The position numbers and the translations under genes were made by a program. Shown piece after piece: positions 25,387 through 34,267 of a stretch of 64,000 nucleotides of DNA; within the stretch, counting starts at the first letter, position 1, and each line of letters begins with the position of its first letter. The notes under the pieces are model-generated. The model had not been told where the DNA came from and ran no database searches. It worked only from the letters and a program-made list of their open reading frames with translations. Source of the DNA: Paenibacillus nanensis (GTDB lineage Bacteria > Bacillota > Bacilli > Paenibacillales > Paenibacillaceae); NCBI RefSeq assembly GCF_003583765.1, contig NZ_QXQA01000021.1:41688-105687 (forward strand), written 5' to 3'.

Positions 25387-26262
25387 CTAGCCTGGCAGCA
25401 GCTCGCTCAACACCATTTCGCTGAGATGGCCATTGCCCGCAAGCATCACATTCATCCGTTCCAGGAATACGGGCGCTGAAGGCGCCCCCCCTCTTCTCGC
25501 AAGCAGAATCCACCTAAGCATGGCGATCGCCTCATACGCTTCAAGCTCCTCCGGCGCCATCGGACGCTCCTTGAGATAAAAGGCGCGCAGCCAGTCGGCA
25601 TGCCGCTTAGACACGTACAGCTTCAGCAGCACAAGCGCCCACGCCAGATCGTAGCGGGCATCTCCCAGCTGGCCGTTCGTCCAATCGATGACGGTTATCC
25701 GATTTTTTTGCTCCACAAGGTTGCGCAGATGAAAGTCGCCGTGAATTAGATGCTCCTGCTTAACCGGAAACTGCCGCAGAAGCCCGGACAACACCGATGA
25801 AAGCTTAGTCATGTCGCCTACTCCCGGGAAAAAGTAATTGGTGAACTCGCAGCATGGCAGACCAATAGACCCAAGCTCCCGCGCGCTTACCCGGTGGATG
25901 CCGGATAAAACGGACGCCATTTGCTTCACTTTTTCTTTATTTACTTTCAGCAAGGGGTCTCCGTCGTATGTTGTGAGGAGCGCCCGCTCCCCGTCCGCAT
26001 TCATCCCCCACCCAATCGGCCTCGATACCGAAACGCCTTGCTCGTGTAGCGCTTGAAGCAGCCGGTATTGAAATTCAACATTCGGCCTGGAGCTTTTGTT
26101 CCAAAGCTTAAGCACAAAGCTGTCCTGCTCCGCGCTAAACCTTATGACCTCCGCCTCGAAGCCCTGCTCGATTTCCTGCTTCATCAGCTGCGGCTGCTCT
26201 AACAGCTTGTCCAGCCATTCGTTTTTTGCCTTCCACTCTATATCCGTAAGCGGAATTCCCAC
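25387..26262 (-). CDS. Aminoglycoside phosphotransferase (APH)-family kinase
   Basis: 291 residues. The kinase catalytic loop HGDFHLRNL and the metal-binding segment ITVIDWTNGQLGDARYDLAW are intact, as is an N-terminal lobe with FVLKLWNK. The APH/choline-kinase fold phosphorylates hydroxyls of small molecules; many such chromosomal genes do not confer antibiotic resistance. It is the first gene of a likely three-gene operon ending at 23680. No divergent regulator is visible. Confidence 0.85.
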   Translation of the reverse strand: MGIPLTDIEWKAKNEWLDKLLEQPQLMKQEIEQGFEAEVIRFSAEQDSFVLKLWNKSSRPNVEFQYRLLQALHEQGVSVSRPIGWGMNADGERALLTTYDGDPLLKVNKEKVKQMASVLSGIHRVSARELGSIGLPCCEFTNYFFPGVGDMTKLSSVLSGLLRQFPVKQEHLIHGDFHLRNLVEQKNRITVIDWTNGQLGDARYDLAWALVLLKLYVSKRHADWLRAFYLKERPMAPEELEAYEAIAMLRWILLARRGGAPSAPVFLERMNVMLAGNGHLSEMVLSELLPG

Positions 26263-26415
26263 TCCCGTTCCTTCCTTTCGCTAGAAGACTACCAAAATTA
26301 TACACGCTTCCGCCAGTTTCGCCTATTAACAGATCAAAATGACCGTACGCGCTTCGGCTCACTGCTGCCGCAAAAAAAGAACGGCCGCCAACACTGCGCG
26401 ATCGTTCTTCCTTTT

Positions 26416-27234
26416 CTATGACTTGGCGGTATCGACCCGAACGGAGCCGACCTCGACTGTTGCCTCCAAAGCAGCGCCGCCTGAGCCGAACTCGCCTTCC
26501 TTCGAAAGCGCCGAATTTTTACTGTAATCGATATGATTCAAATCGGCATTTACTTCTCCGACCGTAGAATGCAGGCTGACCGTTCCCGACTTCGGCGATT
26601 CGTCGAGGGTAATTTTGATATCGCCCACATCCGCCGTCGCGGTTAAATCATGATCTAGCTTGAAGCCGTCAACCGTAATTTCGCCTGCCGAGGTTTCTAA
26701 TGTCGTCTTCCCGGTTAGATCGCGGGCTGTAATGCTGCCGGCGTCGACCGTAATATTTACGCTTTCCGCTTTAATGGAGGATGCGTCTACCGCTCCAAAC
26801 TCGGTTTGCACCGTAACCCGATCATACAAATGATCCGGCAGCAGAACCGTCAGCTTGCGTTCTCCCTGCTGGCTTTTGTTCGTAATTACGCTCTTTTCCT
26901 CCACTGTAATTTGAAGCTCCCGCTTCTCAACATGGACATCCAGCGTGATTTCGTTATCGATCGCCTTGTCCGTCGTCAATTCAATTTCGGCCTTGTCGCC
27001 GGCTGCGGGCTCCACGATGATTTCCATCGCCTCCGCCTTTACGGCAACGGAATCGAATTCATCGGCTTTCACCGATTCCGTCTGCTTTATCGTCTCGCCA
27101 GACCCCGAACTTTCACCGATTGCGGCCGCGGTCGTACCGTCCACAATGTTTGTTACGGCGCCGGAGCAGCCGGTTAGGCTTGCCGCCAGCAGAAAAATCG
27201 AAATCATCATGCCTGTTTTTTGTATCGCATTCAT
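26416..27234 (-). CDS. DUF4097-family beta-helical lipoprotein
   Basis: 272 residues. The lipoprotein signal ends LLAASLTGCSG. The mature part is a DUF4097-type right-handed beta-repeat (SINITVDAGSITARDLTGKT-like strands: VNITVDAGSITARDLTGK, ETSAGEITVDGF, TATADVGDIKI, LHSTVGEVNADL). Such domains are often found in putative adhesins and in proteins linked to envelope stress systems. Anchored on the outer face of the membrane. No regulator or kinase is adjacent. Function unknown. Confidence 0.85.
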   Translation of the reverse strand: MNAIQKTGMMISIFLLAASLTGCSGAVTNIVDGTTAAAIGESSGSGETIKQTESVKADEFDSVAVKAEAMEIIVEPAAGDKAEIELTTDKAIDNEITLDVHVEKRELQITVEEKSVITNKSQQGERKLTVLLPDHLYDRVTVQTEFGAVDASSIKAESVNITVDAGSITARDLTGKTTLETSAGEITVDGFKLDHDLTATADVGDIKITLDESPKSGTVSLHSTVGEVNADLNHIDYSKNSALSKEGEFGSGGAALEATVEVGSVRVDTAKS

Positions 27235-27453
27235 CTTTCATTCCATCTCCCTATTCTCTTCTCTCTTGCAACATCATATCGTCTTCCTGCATCTGCCAAA
27301 ACGGTCCCCAGACCATACATGCACTAGACCTTGGTCGCAGTTGCCGCTCAGTTGTTGATATCGTGCTATACGGATGACGGGCTTTGAACGCGCAAAGATA
27401 GTACGGGTATCCCGCAAAATTTTGCATTTACAGCGCATTACAATTGGATAAAT

Positions 27454-27491
27454 TAGGGTTAAAATACCGACACCTTTTTCCGATAACCCTA
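27454..27491. promoter_or_regulatory. Inverted repeat upstream of an unknown gene
   Basis: TAGGGTTA (27454-27461) and TAACCCTA (27484-27491) form an 8-bp inverted repeat with a 22-base spacer, 25 bases before the start codon at 27517. It could be an operator or a leader hairpin; no known motif recognised. Confidence 0.3.
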
Positions 27492-27516
27492 TTAAACAAA
27501 ACAAAGGGGTGCTCCT

Positions 27517-27927
27517 ATGAAAATAGCAAGCAGCTTGCCCTCCCCTCTTCCAAAGCTCGATATGCGCAGGGGAGATACGGAGGAGAGGACCTTCCGGCAA
27601 GGACAACTCCCAGTAACAAGGCCCGTAACCGACTTGTTGGAGATTAGCGCCGAAGGGAGACAGCTGGCCGAAGACGCCATTTTGCATCATGAGGCTTACC
27701 GCTACGACAGCTTACCGGACAAGCCTAACGGCGCGCCTGACGACTATATCAACCCGGCGGATTTGATGAAGCGGTTTGAGCCGGAATCGCACGAAAAATT
27801 TCAAGAGGCTATGAACAACAATGCGGCGGAGGGCTTGTCGCTCCTGCTGAAGTTCGCTAGGCAAATTCCGAAGCATCCGGACTGGATCGAGACGTACCGG
27901 AAAGAGCGGGAGAGCAGCGAGCCATAA
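27517..27927 (+). CDS. Hypothetical protein
   Basis: 136 residues, soluble and charged, no recognised family. The N-terminal 40 residues are Pro/Arg-rich (SLPSPLPKLDMRRGDTEERT); the C-terminal half is predicted helical (NPADLMKRFEPESHEKFQEA). AAAGGGG lies seven bases before the ATG. It is a single gene followed by a GC-rich hairpin. An inverted repeat precedes it. Codon use is like the neighbours, so there is no sign of recent transfer. Confidence 0.7.
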   Translation: MKIASSLPSPLPKLDMRRGDTEERTFRQGQLPVTRPVTDLLEISAEGRQLAEDAILHHEAYRYDSLPDKPNGAPDDYINPADLMKRFEPESHEKFQEAMNNNAAEGLSLLLKFARQIPKHPDWIETYRKERESSEP

Positions 27928-27941
27928 AAAGAGGCGCCCTT

Positions 27942-27966
27942 GCAGGAGGCCACTGAGGCCTCCTGC
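27942..27966 (+). terminator. Hairpin after the unknown gene
   Basis: Perfect 10-bp stem GCAGGAGGCC / GGCCTCCTGC with an ACTGA loop. The following sequence is only moderately T-rich, so termination is probable rather than certain. Confidence 0.55.
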
Positions 27967-28112
27967 ATTAGGCACAAAAATAGCACATCTGAACCGATTT
28001 CCTTCGGCTGGTCAGCTTCGAGCGTATCTTAGAAAGAACTTTAATAATGAACCTGCATAAAATGAGATGAGATTGGTCATTTGACTACTTCATCCAAATG
28101 TGGGGGTTATAA

Positions 28113-28529
28113 ATGTTTATGTTTTTCCATACCGATCGACAGATGATGCCGACGATGCCGCCTCATCCTATTCTTTTGGAAGCAAGACAGGTCGCTTCAA
28201 ATCAAATTTTATTGACGTATGATAAGCGGGCTGACATAGCGTCAGCGACAAACGTTTCGAACTATTGGATTCGAAGTAATATGGCTGTCGGCATCGCGAG
28301 CGTAGGAATGAAAGATGCGCTAACAGCAGAGAACGCCATACGCCCCGATATGGCAATGATAACGCCTGCCGATAATTCCATGATGAGATTCACCTTGACA
28401 TTTCGGGTAAACGCCATGTCTGGCGTAATGTACACTGTACTCCCTTGTTTTGTGAACCTGGAGGGTATGACTGGATATAGAGGAGAAAATTGGGGTCCCT
28501 TTAGCAAAAATATGTTTATTGGCATGTAA
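28113..28529 (+). CDS. Small conserved protein of unknown function (Met-rich, Ig-like?)
   Basis: 138 residues, no signal peptide. It starts with a Met/Pro-rich stretch (MMPTMPPHPILLEARQVASN), then QILLTYDKRADIASATNVSN, NYWIRS, and a C-terminal MSGVMYTVLPCFVNLEGMTG, YRGENWGPFSKNMF. Similar short proteins seem to occur in other Paenibacillus genomes (recollection, not a search). The QILLTYD-x-ATNVSNYWI pattern recalls one strand pair of SbsA-type Ig-like domains, so a small beta-sandwich is possible. GGGGG precedes the ATG by six bases. Location in the cell is unclear. Confidence 0.72.
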   Translation: MFMFFHTDRQMMPTMPPHPILLEARQVASNQILLTYDKRADIASATNVSNYWIRSNMAVGIASVGMKDALTAENAIRPDMAMITPADNSMMRFTLTFRVNAMSGVMYTVLPCFVNLEGMTGYRGENWGPFSKNMFIGM

Positions 28530-28636
28530 TTCAAATGCTGCACTTTTAAGAATCTATTCAGCCCATCACCGCCCAATAAAGAGGCCGTTTTTTTGTTCTG
28601 AAAATCAACTATCAGTCATAACAGAGCCTAAAGAAA

Positions 28637-28680
28637 AAAAGAGCAAGCTCCTCAACAAGATGAGGTGCTTGCTCTTTTTG
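28637..28680. terminator. Bidirectional terminator
   Basis: AAAGAGCAAGC (28638-28648) pairs with GCTTGCTCTTT (28667-28677), continued by CCTCA/TGAGG, with A and T runs. It lies between two converging genes. Confidence 0.85.
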
Positions 28681-28723
28681 GACTTTTTCAGCGGCCTCCC
28701 TTGTAGGGGCGCCCTTTTTGGTT

Positions 28724-29224
28724 TTACGGCTTAAGATCGTAATAGATAAGACCTTCGACGAGCTCGCCGCCGGCTTGAAAGCCCAGCTTCTCCAGCAATC
28801 GCCTCGACCTTGCATTCCCCGGCTCAACTGTCGCTTCAATACGCTCGAGGTTCATTGGGCCAAAGCCGTAAGCAAGTATAGGCTTCAGCGCCTCCGTCAT
28901 GTAACCAAGCCCCCAATAGGACTTGGACAGGTCGAAACCGATTTCGGCTCTCCGCTCAGGCTTCGTAACCCAGCAATGATAGCCGCTCGTGCCAACGAGC
29001 TCCCCGTTTTTTTTATCGAACAGCCCCCAGCGGCAGCCCGAATCCTCGAGATGGAAACGGATAATCTCCTCCGCCTCCTGCAAATCCTTGCATGGCGCGA
29101 TGTCCATAAATCTCGTAACCTCTTCATCCGCAAAATGCCGGAAAACAGCTGGGCCATCTTTTAACGTTAATAATCGCAATACCAGTCTCTCCGTCTCCAA
29201 AGACGGAAATGTAAACTTTGCCAC
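28724..29224 (-). CDS. GNAT-family N-acetyltransferase (RimJ/RimL type)
   Basis: 166 residues. The first strand is SLETERLVLRLLTLKD, motif A is AEIGFDLSKSYWGLGYMTEA and motif B NARSRRLLEKLGFQAGG. All elements of a functional acetyl-CoA-binding GNAT are visible. It starts 33 bases past the stop of the large SLH/LRR protein gene on the same strand, so it may be transcribed by read-through from it. The acceptor is unknown. Confidence 0.87.
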   Translation of the reverse strand: MAKFTFPSLETERLVLRLLTLKDGPAVFRHFADEEVTRFMDIAPCKDLQEAEEIIRFHLEDSGCRWGLFDKKNGELVGTSGYHCWVTKPERRAEIGFDLSKSYWGLGYMTEALKPILAYGFGPMNLERIEATVEPGNARSRRLLEKLGFQAGGELVEGLIYYDLKP

Positions 29225-29257
29225 GATGAAAACAGCTCCTGTTATGTGCCGGAACGA

Positions 29258-32200
29258 TTAAGGCTGGTTCGCTGCCGGCTCGTCATACGCATAATTCGCG
29301 CCAAGCTTTTCAATTAACCGCTGATGAGCTGCCGCATTCGCTTCGCTTCCATAATCAATGTTGTTATCGATCAAAATCAGACTCTCCAGGTTCAAGTCTG
29401 CGGCGCCAAGAGGAATGTCCGTTAATTGATTGCTGTAGGCTACCAGCCTGACCAAGTTTGTCAGACCTTGAACGTCTAATGCTAGTAGTTGATTGCCCAT
29501 AAGATTTAGAAGTTCCACATTCATAAGTCCGCTAACATCAAGCCTGGATAACGATGTCCCTGTTACGGTCAGGTATCTCAGCTTTGTTAATCCGCTAACT
29601 TTTAAACTTTCTAGGTTTGGATTTCCTGTTAGCATGAGCGTTTCTACATACGGAAACACCGTAGCGTCAAACGATGTCAACGCCGGCATACTGTGAATCT
29701 GCAGCGTCGTCACATTCAGACCGTTGAACAGCTCTAACCCAGCCAGACTTTCAACCCCAGTGCCATTAATGGCGAGCGTCCCGTTCATTTCTTGAAGGCG
29801 GCTCACAAGGTCGGCCCGCGAAATTCGATCCTCTATGGTCGTCTCATGACCCAGCCACCTCGCGATGACTGCCGCGAGCTCCGGGTCTTCGAATTGTTCA
29901 GCGATCGTCGGCAGCGTTACATCGACAACCTCGACCATAAAGCTGATCGAACCGCTGCCGCCCCTTCCGTCCGAAGCTTTAACCGTAACGGTTACTTTTC
30001 CCGGGCTGACCGGTATAATTTTCAAGCCTTCAAGCTTCACAATAGCTCCGGTTGTGTCACTTGAGCTTAAAGAGAGGGTCATGCTGTCTCCATCCGCATC
30101 CTCGAATAAACCTTCGGGAATTTGATAGGAGCTGCCGCCCGGAAGCAGCCGCTGTCTCGTAATTGTCTGCTTACTCGTTGGATAACTATTTTGAAGCTCG
30201 GGCGGCTGGTTCTCGTAAGCATACCTTGTCCCAAGCTTGTCGATCAGCCATTTATGAACCTCTGCATTTTGCGGGCTCTTCAAATTCATCCGATTGCCCG
30301 ATAGATGAACGGCATCGAGATTCCACGATTTTGTAATACCTGCAGGGATGTTCTCAAGCAGGTTGTCGCGAACGGTCAGCGTAGTAAGCGCGTACCAGTT
30401 GCTTACATCAAGAGAGACCAGGCGGTTATTCGTGAGGTTGACCGATCTCAGACGTTCGCCCGCCGCAAGCGATGCGATCTGGTTATCCCTTGCAAATAGA
30501 TGCATCGCGTTAGGAGCTCCCGTCAGGTCCAGCTCCGTCAATTGGTTATTGTTTATAGTGATGCTTTCCAGCATCGGCAGACCTTCCAGTCTTACATCGG
30601 TTAACGCATTGTATTCAAGACCAAGTGTAGCTAATTTCGCCATGTTGATGGCCTCGAACTGTTCCAAATGGTTGTTGCCGATCAATAAAGCCGTCATTTG
30701 ATGAAGCCCGGCGACCTCAAACGATGTCAGTTTATTTTCAGGAACGCTTAAAATTTTCAGATTACTCGCGCCGCTGACATCGAGAGAAGTCAAAGCATTA
30801 TGATCCGCAAGCACCGTCTCCAAAGACGTTAGGCCGCTCAAGTCAAGAGCTTCCAACTGGTTTTCTTTGGCTATGAGCTGCTTCATCCTCGTTAGTCCGG
30901 AGACGTTAAGACTTTTAAGATTTATATTTTTCTCCACATATACATAGATCAAGGAAGGATAGATGCTTAGATCAAGGGCCGTTAACCCTGTAACTTCACT
31001 CAATACCAACTCTTCCACACCCAGCCGCGCAAAGCGCTCGAGCCCGTTCATGCTGCTGATGGCGGCTTTCCCAATGTACAACGATCGTTGGATCTCCGGC
31101 TTTGCCAAGTAGCTCGCCAAGTCGGCCTGATTAATCTCGTCCTCCACCGTTTTCCCCATCCAGGACGCAATGGCGCCGGCCAGACCGGGGTCTGCGAATA
31201 TATCCTTTATTTTCGCTTTTACATCATCGATTTCGACCGAGAAAACAACCGACGCTTGGGCGCCGTCGCCGTCAATCGCCATGACGGTGATCGTCGTCGT
31301 CCCGCCTATAACCGGCGTAACCGTCAGCTTATTCCCCTCGATAGCCAACTTCGCCGCATCTAGATTCGACGAATGAATCTGGAACGTCAACGAATCGCCA
31401 TCTTCATCGGAGAAGACCTCCGATAAATCGAACACACGAGCCGCAGCCAGCGCATCGGTTGCCCAATCGTCAATCGCAAGGTTCGCCACCGGAGCGTGAT
31501 TGGTTGGTGTCGGCGTCGGTGTCGGCGTCGGTTCCGCAGTCGACGTGGACGTTGGTGTCGGCGTCGGCGTTGGTTCCGCGGTCGACGTGGACGTTGGTGT
31601 CGGTGTCGGCGTCGGTTCCGCGGTCGACGTGGACGTTGGTGTCGGCGTCGGTTCCGCAGTCGACGTGGACGTTGGTGTCGGCGTCGGCGTTGGTTCCGCA
31701 GTCGACGTGGACGTTGGCGTCGGCGTTGGCGTCGGTTCCGCGGTCGACGTGGACGTCGGCGTTGGCGTCGGTTCCGTGGTCGACGTGGACGTTGGTGTCG
31801 GCGTCGGTTCCGCGGTCGACGTGGACGTTGGTGTCGGCGTCGGCGTCGGTTCCGCGGTCGACGTGGACGTCGGCGTTGGCGTCGGTTCCGCAGTCGACGT
31901 GGACGTTGGTGTCGGTGTCGGCGTCGGTTCCGCGGTCGACGTGGACGTTGGTGTCGGCGTTGGCGTCGGTTCCGCGGTCGACGTGGACGTCGGTGTCGGC
32001 GTTGGCATCGGTTCCGTGGTCGACGTGGACGTCGGCGTTGGCGTCGGTTCCGTGGTCGACGTGGACGTCGGCGTTGGCGTCGGTTCCGTGGTCGACGTGG
32101 ACGTCGGCGTTGGCGTCGGTTCCGTGGTCGACGTGGACGTCGGAGCCGGCGTCGAAACCGGCGCCGGCGTTGAGCCGCTGCCAGGTCCTTGACTTAAACG

Positions 32201-33766
32201 TCCGCCTGCGTCGGTCAGCGTTCCGGACTCGCTCAGCTTGTTCCACAGCTCCCGATTTTCTACGGAGATGCGGGCTGTATCGTTCGCAAACGTAATATGT
32301 TGTATGTCGCCCGCCATTTGCAGCACAATCTGTCCCGAGCCAGCAGCCGTTAAGCGGTTAATTTGCGCGTCGCCCGCTATCGTTACCGGAGCGTCGTTCC
32401 GAATTTGCAGTTGTCCAACCGCGCCTAGCAGCTCAAGACGCTCCGTCCCTGCTTGCACGGTCAGCTTGGGCAGCTGAATGCCTTGATCAGCCTGGATGAC
32501 CGCATTCGTGAACACGCTGATCTCAGGAACGGTTGTTTTACCCGCAAACTCGACCCTGACTTCCTTCTTGCGCACTTCAACAGGGTTTAACGACGAATCG
32601 GCGAATACGACCGTATTGGTGTCTCCCCCTTCAACGATCGTGTCACCGAGAACTTGAAGCCGCTCCGCATAAAAATCCTGCTCAACACCTTGCATAATCG
32701 CCAGGTTTCCGGTCACCTTCATATGTTTCAGAGTCACAAAATCGGCATTTACGCCCAGATTCCCGTCGATCTCCGAGCCGTTCCCGTCCAGCACGGCGTT
32801 ACCGCTAAATTCCGGAGCGTCCGGCTGGGCCGGAGCGCCACCGTTCTGGATTTGTAAGAACGTGATCGAACGGATCGTCCGCCCAATCGGCGTATATGTA
32901 AATTCTATCTTTGCCCCCTGCAAAATCTCGGCGTTCGCTTTACGCAGAATACCGGCCACTTTAGCGCCTGCCGAATAAGTCGCTCCGTTGATGACGACTT
33001 GATGATCCGTCACTTCATCAATGACTTGCTCGGCTGTTTGGTCCGACTTCAATGAATCTTCGTACTGTGCCGGCTCCATGCAGCGCACGATAACCGCCGC
33101 CATCTCTTGGCGCCGAACAGGCTCTTTGGGCCGGAACCTTGTGCCGTCTCCCTGCATAATCCCTTCTTCCAAAACCGCTAGAACAGAGGGCTTCGCCCAT
33201 AGGCTAATCTCATTCGCATCCGCTATCAGAGAATCGCTATCCGGCAAAGGCGCAAGCTTGAGCGCTTTGGAAAGGGCTGCCGCCACTTCCTCCCTCGTAA
33301 TCGGCTCGTCTGGATGAAAGGCTCCGTATCCATCGCCTTGCATAATGCCGGCAGAAGCAACCGCCGCGACCGCAGGGTATCCCCATGCATTTTTCGGAAC
33401 ATCCCGGAAGGAAATGCTCTCAACCTCAGCATTCCCTGCGTTCAATTTCAATAGATGAGCTAGAATAACTGCCGTCTCTTGGCGGGTGATGCTGGCAAGC
33501 GGCCGAAATGTGCCGTCTCCGTAGCCTTCCATCAGACCGGCGCGTTCCGCCAGTGCAATGGATGAAACCGCCCAATCTGCTGCAAGCTCCATATCGATAA
33601 ACGAAACGGAAGAAGCATCGGTGCCGCCCAGCTCCAACGATACGGCGGATGGCGCATCGGACGCCATGGCTGTCGCAGGCATAGCCGCAGCAGTCGATAT
33701 AGACAGCATGGAGGCCAAAAAAACTTTACAAGACCTTATCTTTAATTTGTTAATCAGGATGCTCAC
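29258..33766 (-). CDS. Giant SLH-domain surface protein with Pro/Thr linker and leucine-rich repeats
   Basis: 1,502 residues. A signal peptide ends near AMASDA (about 30-37). Three SLH domains follow (about 60-235; YGDGTFRPLASITRQETAVI, GDGYGAFHPDEPITREEVAA, GDGTRFRPKEPVRRQEMAAV), which bind secondary cell-wall polymer. Next come a beta-rich segment (about 320-520), a Pro/Thr/Ser linker of 16 near-identical units (about 535-756), a cadherin/Ig-like domain (758-852), internalin-like leucine-rich repeats (about 878-1188), a second Ig-like domain (about 1208-1277) and a second LRR block (about 1288-1492). Probably a cell-surface adhesin or sensor on a flexible stalk. The start is GTG 33766, unusually close to AAGGAGA; no ATG fits better. 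Confidence 0.92.
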   Translation of the reverse strand: MSILINKLKIRSCKVFLASMLSISTAAAMPATAMASDAPSAVSLELGGTDASSVSFIDMELAADWAVSSIALAERAGLMEGYGDGTFRPLASITRQETAVILAHLLKLNAGNAEVESISFRDVPKNAWGYPAVAAVASAGIMQGDGYGAFHPDEPITREEVAAALSKALKLAPLPDSDSLIADANEISLWAKPSVLAVLEEGIMQGDGTRFRPKEPVRRQEMAAVIVRCMEPAQYEDSLKSDQTAEQVIDEVTDHQVVINGATYSAGAKVAGILRKANAEILQGAKIEFTYTPIGRTIRSITFLQIQNGGAPAQPDAPEFSGNAVLDGNGSEIDGNLGVNADFVTLKHMKVTGNLAIMQGVEQDFYAERLQVLGDTIVEGGDTNTVVFADSSLNPVEVRKKEVRVEFAGKTTVPEISVFTNAVIQADQGIQLPKLTVQAGTERLELLGAVGQLQIRNDAPVTIAGDAQINRLTAAGSGQIVLQMAGDIQHITFANDTARISVENRELWNKLSESGTLTDAGGRLSQGPGSGSTPAPVSTPAPTSTSTTEPTPTPTSTSTTEPTPTPTSTSTTEPTPTPTSTSTTEPMPTPTPTSTSTAEPTPTPTPTSTSTAEPTPTPTPTSTSTAEPTPTPTSTSTAEPTPTPTPTSTSTAEPTPTPTSTSTTEPTPTPTSTSTAEPTPTPTPTSTSTAEPTPTPTPTSTSTAEPTPTPTSTSTAEPTPTPTPTSTSTAEPTPTPTPTSTSTAEPTPTPTPTPTNHAPVANLAIDDWATDALAAARVFDLSEVFSDEDGDSLTFQIHSSNLDAAKLAIEGNKLTVTPVIGGTTTITVMAIDGDGAQASVVFSVEIDDVKAKIKDIFADPGLAGAIASWMGKTVEDEINQADLASYLAKPEIQRSLYIGKAAISSMNGLERFARLGVEELVLSEVTGLTALDLSIYPSLIYVYVEKNINLKSLNVSGLTRMKQLIAKENQLEALDLSGLTSLETVLADHNALTSLDVSGASNLKILSVPENKLTSFEVAGLHQMTALLIGNNHLEQFEAINMAKLATLGLEYNALTDVRLEGLPMLESITINNNQLTELDLTGAPNAMHLFARDNQIASLAAGERLRSVNLTNNRLVSLDVSNWYALTTLTVRDNLLENIPAGITKSWNLDAVHLSGNRMNLKSPQNAEVHKWLIDKLGTRYAYENQPPELQNSYPTSKQTITRQRLLPGGSSYQIPEGLFEDADGDSMTLSLSSSDTTGAIVKLEGLKIIPVSPGKVTVTVKASDGRGGSGSISFMVEVVDVTLPTIAEQFEDPELAAVIARWLGHETTIEDRISRADLVSRLQEMNGTLAINGTGVESLAGLELFNGLNVTTLQIHSMPALTSFDATVFPYVETLMLTGNPNLESLKVSGLTKLRYLTVTGTSLSRLDVSGLMNVELLNLMGNQLLALDVQGLTNLVRLVAYSNQLTDIPLGAADLNLESLILIDNNIDYGSEANAAAHQRLIEKLGANYAYDEPAANQP
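31497..32153. repeat. 36/42-bp tandem repeats encoding a Pro/Thr linker
   Basis: About 16 units on the minus strand encode STST-A/T-EPTPTPT, with either 12 or 14 residues depending on one extra Pro-Thr. The copies differ mainly by T/C third positions and by GCG, GCA or ACG in the fifth codon. The array is open in several frames on both strands, which produces spurious long open frames. Such arrays expand and contract by slipped pairing, so linker length is likely to vary between strains. Confidence 0.93.
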
Positions 33767-33828
33767 TCTCCTTGATGTTCGCCAACCGATTTCATGTATC
33801 GAAAGTCCTATAAAACTAGTTTATCAGA

Positions 33829-33844
33829 TTATTCCATGGAATAA
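33829..33844. promoter_or_regulatory. Perfect 16-bp palindrome upstream of the SLH/LRR gene
   Basis: TTATTCCATGGAATAA is a perfect palindrome 63 bases before the GTG start. Position fits an operator for the surface-protein gene; no known regulator motif was recognised. Confidence 0.35.
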
Positions 33845-33863
33845 ATAGAGTTCTTAAAAACAA

Positions 33864-33891
33864 AAACAGCCGATCCTCCGATCGACTGTTT
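33864..33891 (-). terminator. Terminator of the zinc-ribbon gene
   Basis: AAACAG-c-CGATC (33864-33875) pairs with GATCG-a-CTGTTT (33880-33891), one mismatch, then a T-rich run on the minus strand. It insulates the SLH/LRR gene from the gene before it. Confidence 0.72.
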
Positions 33892-33919
33892 GGGCGCGGC
33901 CTTTACTCGTACTCATCGA

Positions 33920-34123
33920 TTAACCGAAAAAGAAGTCGAGAACATTCGAAGCGCCTGACGCCCTTCGATTATAAAACTCCGAATAACCGCAATTTTTACA
34001 GTACACCACAACAAATTCGTTTTTCTGGATATCGAACATTTTGGACAACCCTGTCCCCGTCATTGCAACTTCCTTCGTATCCGCGTCTCTGCTGCCGCAT
34101 TTGATACAGCCCTTTTCGTTCAT
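33920..34123 (-). CDS. Small zinc-ribbon protein (DUF2082-like)
   Basis: 67 residues. Two CxxC knuckles, Cys6/Cys9 (GCIKCG) and Cys42/Cys45 (YCKNCGYSEFY), form one zinc ribbon. The intervening GTGLSKMFDIQKNEFVVV is typical of the DUF2082 nucleic-acid-binding zinc-ribbon family. Function is unknown; it could bind RNA, DNA or a protein partner. It is a single gene with its own terminator, divergent from the germination operon. Confidence 0.83.
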   Translation of the reverse strand: MNEKGCIKCGSRDADTKEVAMTGTGLSKMFDIQKNEFVVVYCKNCGYSEFYNRRASGASNVLDFFFG

Positions 34124-34267
34124 TGTTCATCCCTCCTGTTTGTCATCCAATACGTACGCATGGAATCGCTCGTTTCGGCATTCCGTTGTCTTTTTCCAAC
34201 CGGTGGATGTATTCATTTTGTAAGGGAAATACTGGTATAGATTTCATTTTAACGCGAGGTGGGCTTC

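Noticed and set aside
25387..26262. Calling the APH-family kinase an aminoglycoside resistance gene
   Set aside because: The fold is shared by many small-molecule kinases; nothing in sequence or context shows antibiotic specificity.
28519..28734. 71-codon plus-strand open frame after the Met-rich protein
   Set aside because: It overlaps a strong terminator and the end of the converging acetyltransferase; no credible start.
31459..32295. Several 225-280-codon open frames on the plus and minus strands reading VGVGVGSAVDVD, RRGRW or DHGTDANADV repeats
   Set aside because: They are frame shadows of the Pro/Thr repeat array of the SLH/LRR gene; no ribosome sites and composition follows only from the DNA repeat.
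34201..34267. Sigma-G promoter before the germination operon
   Set aside because: TGTATT and AATACTG-like elements are present but the spacing does not fit; I could not support a box assignment.
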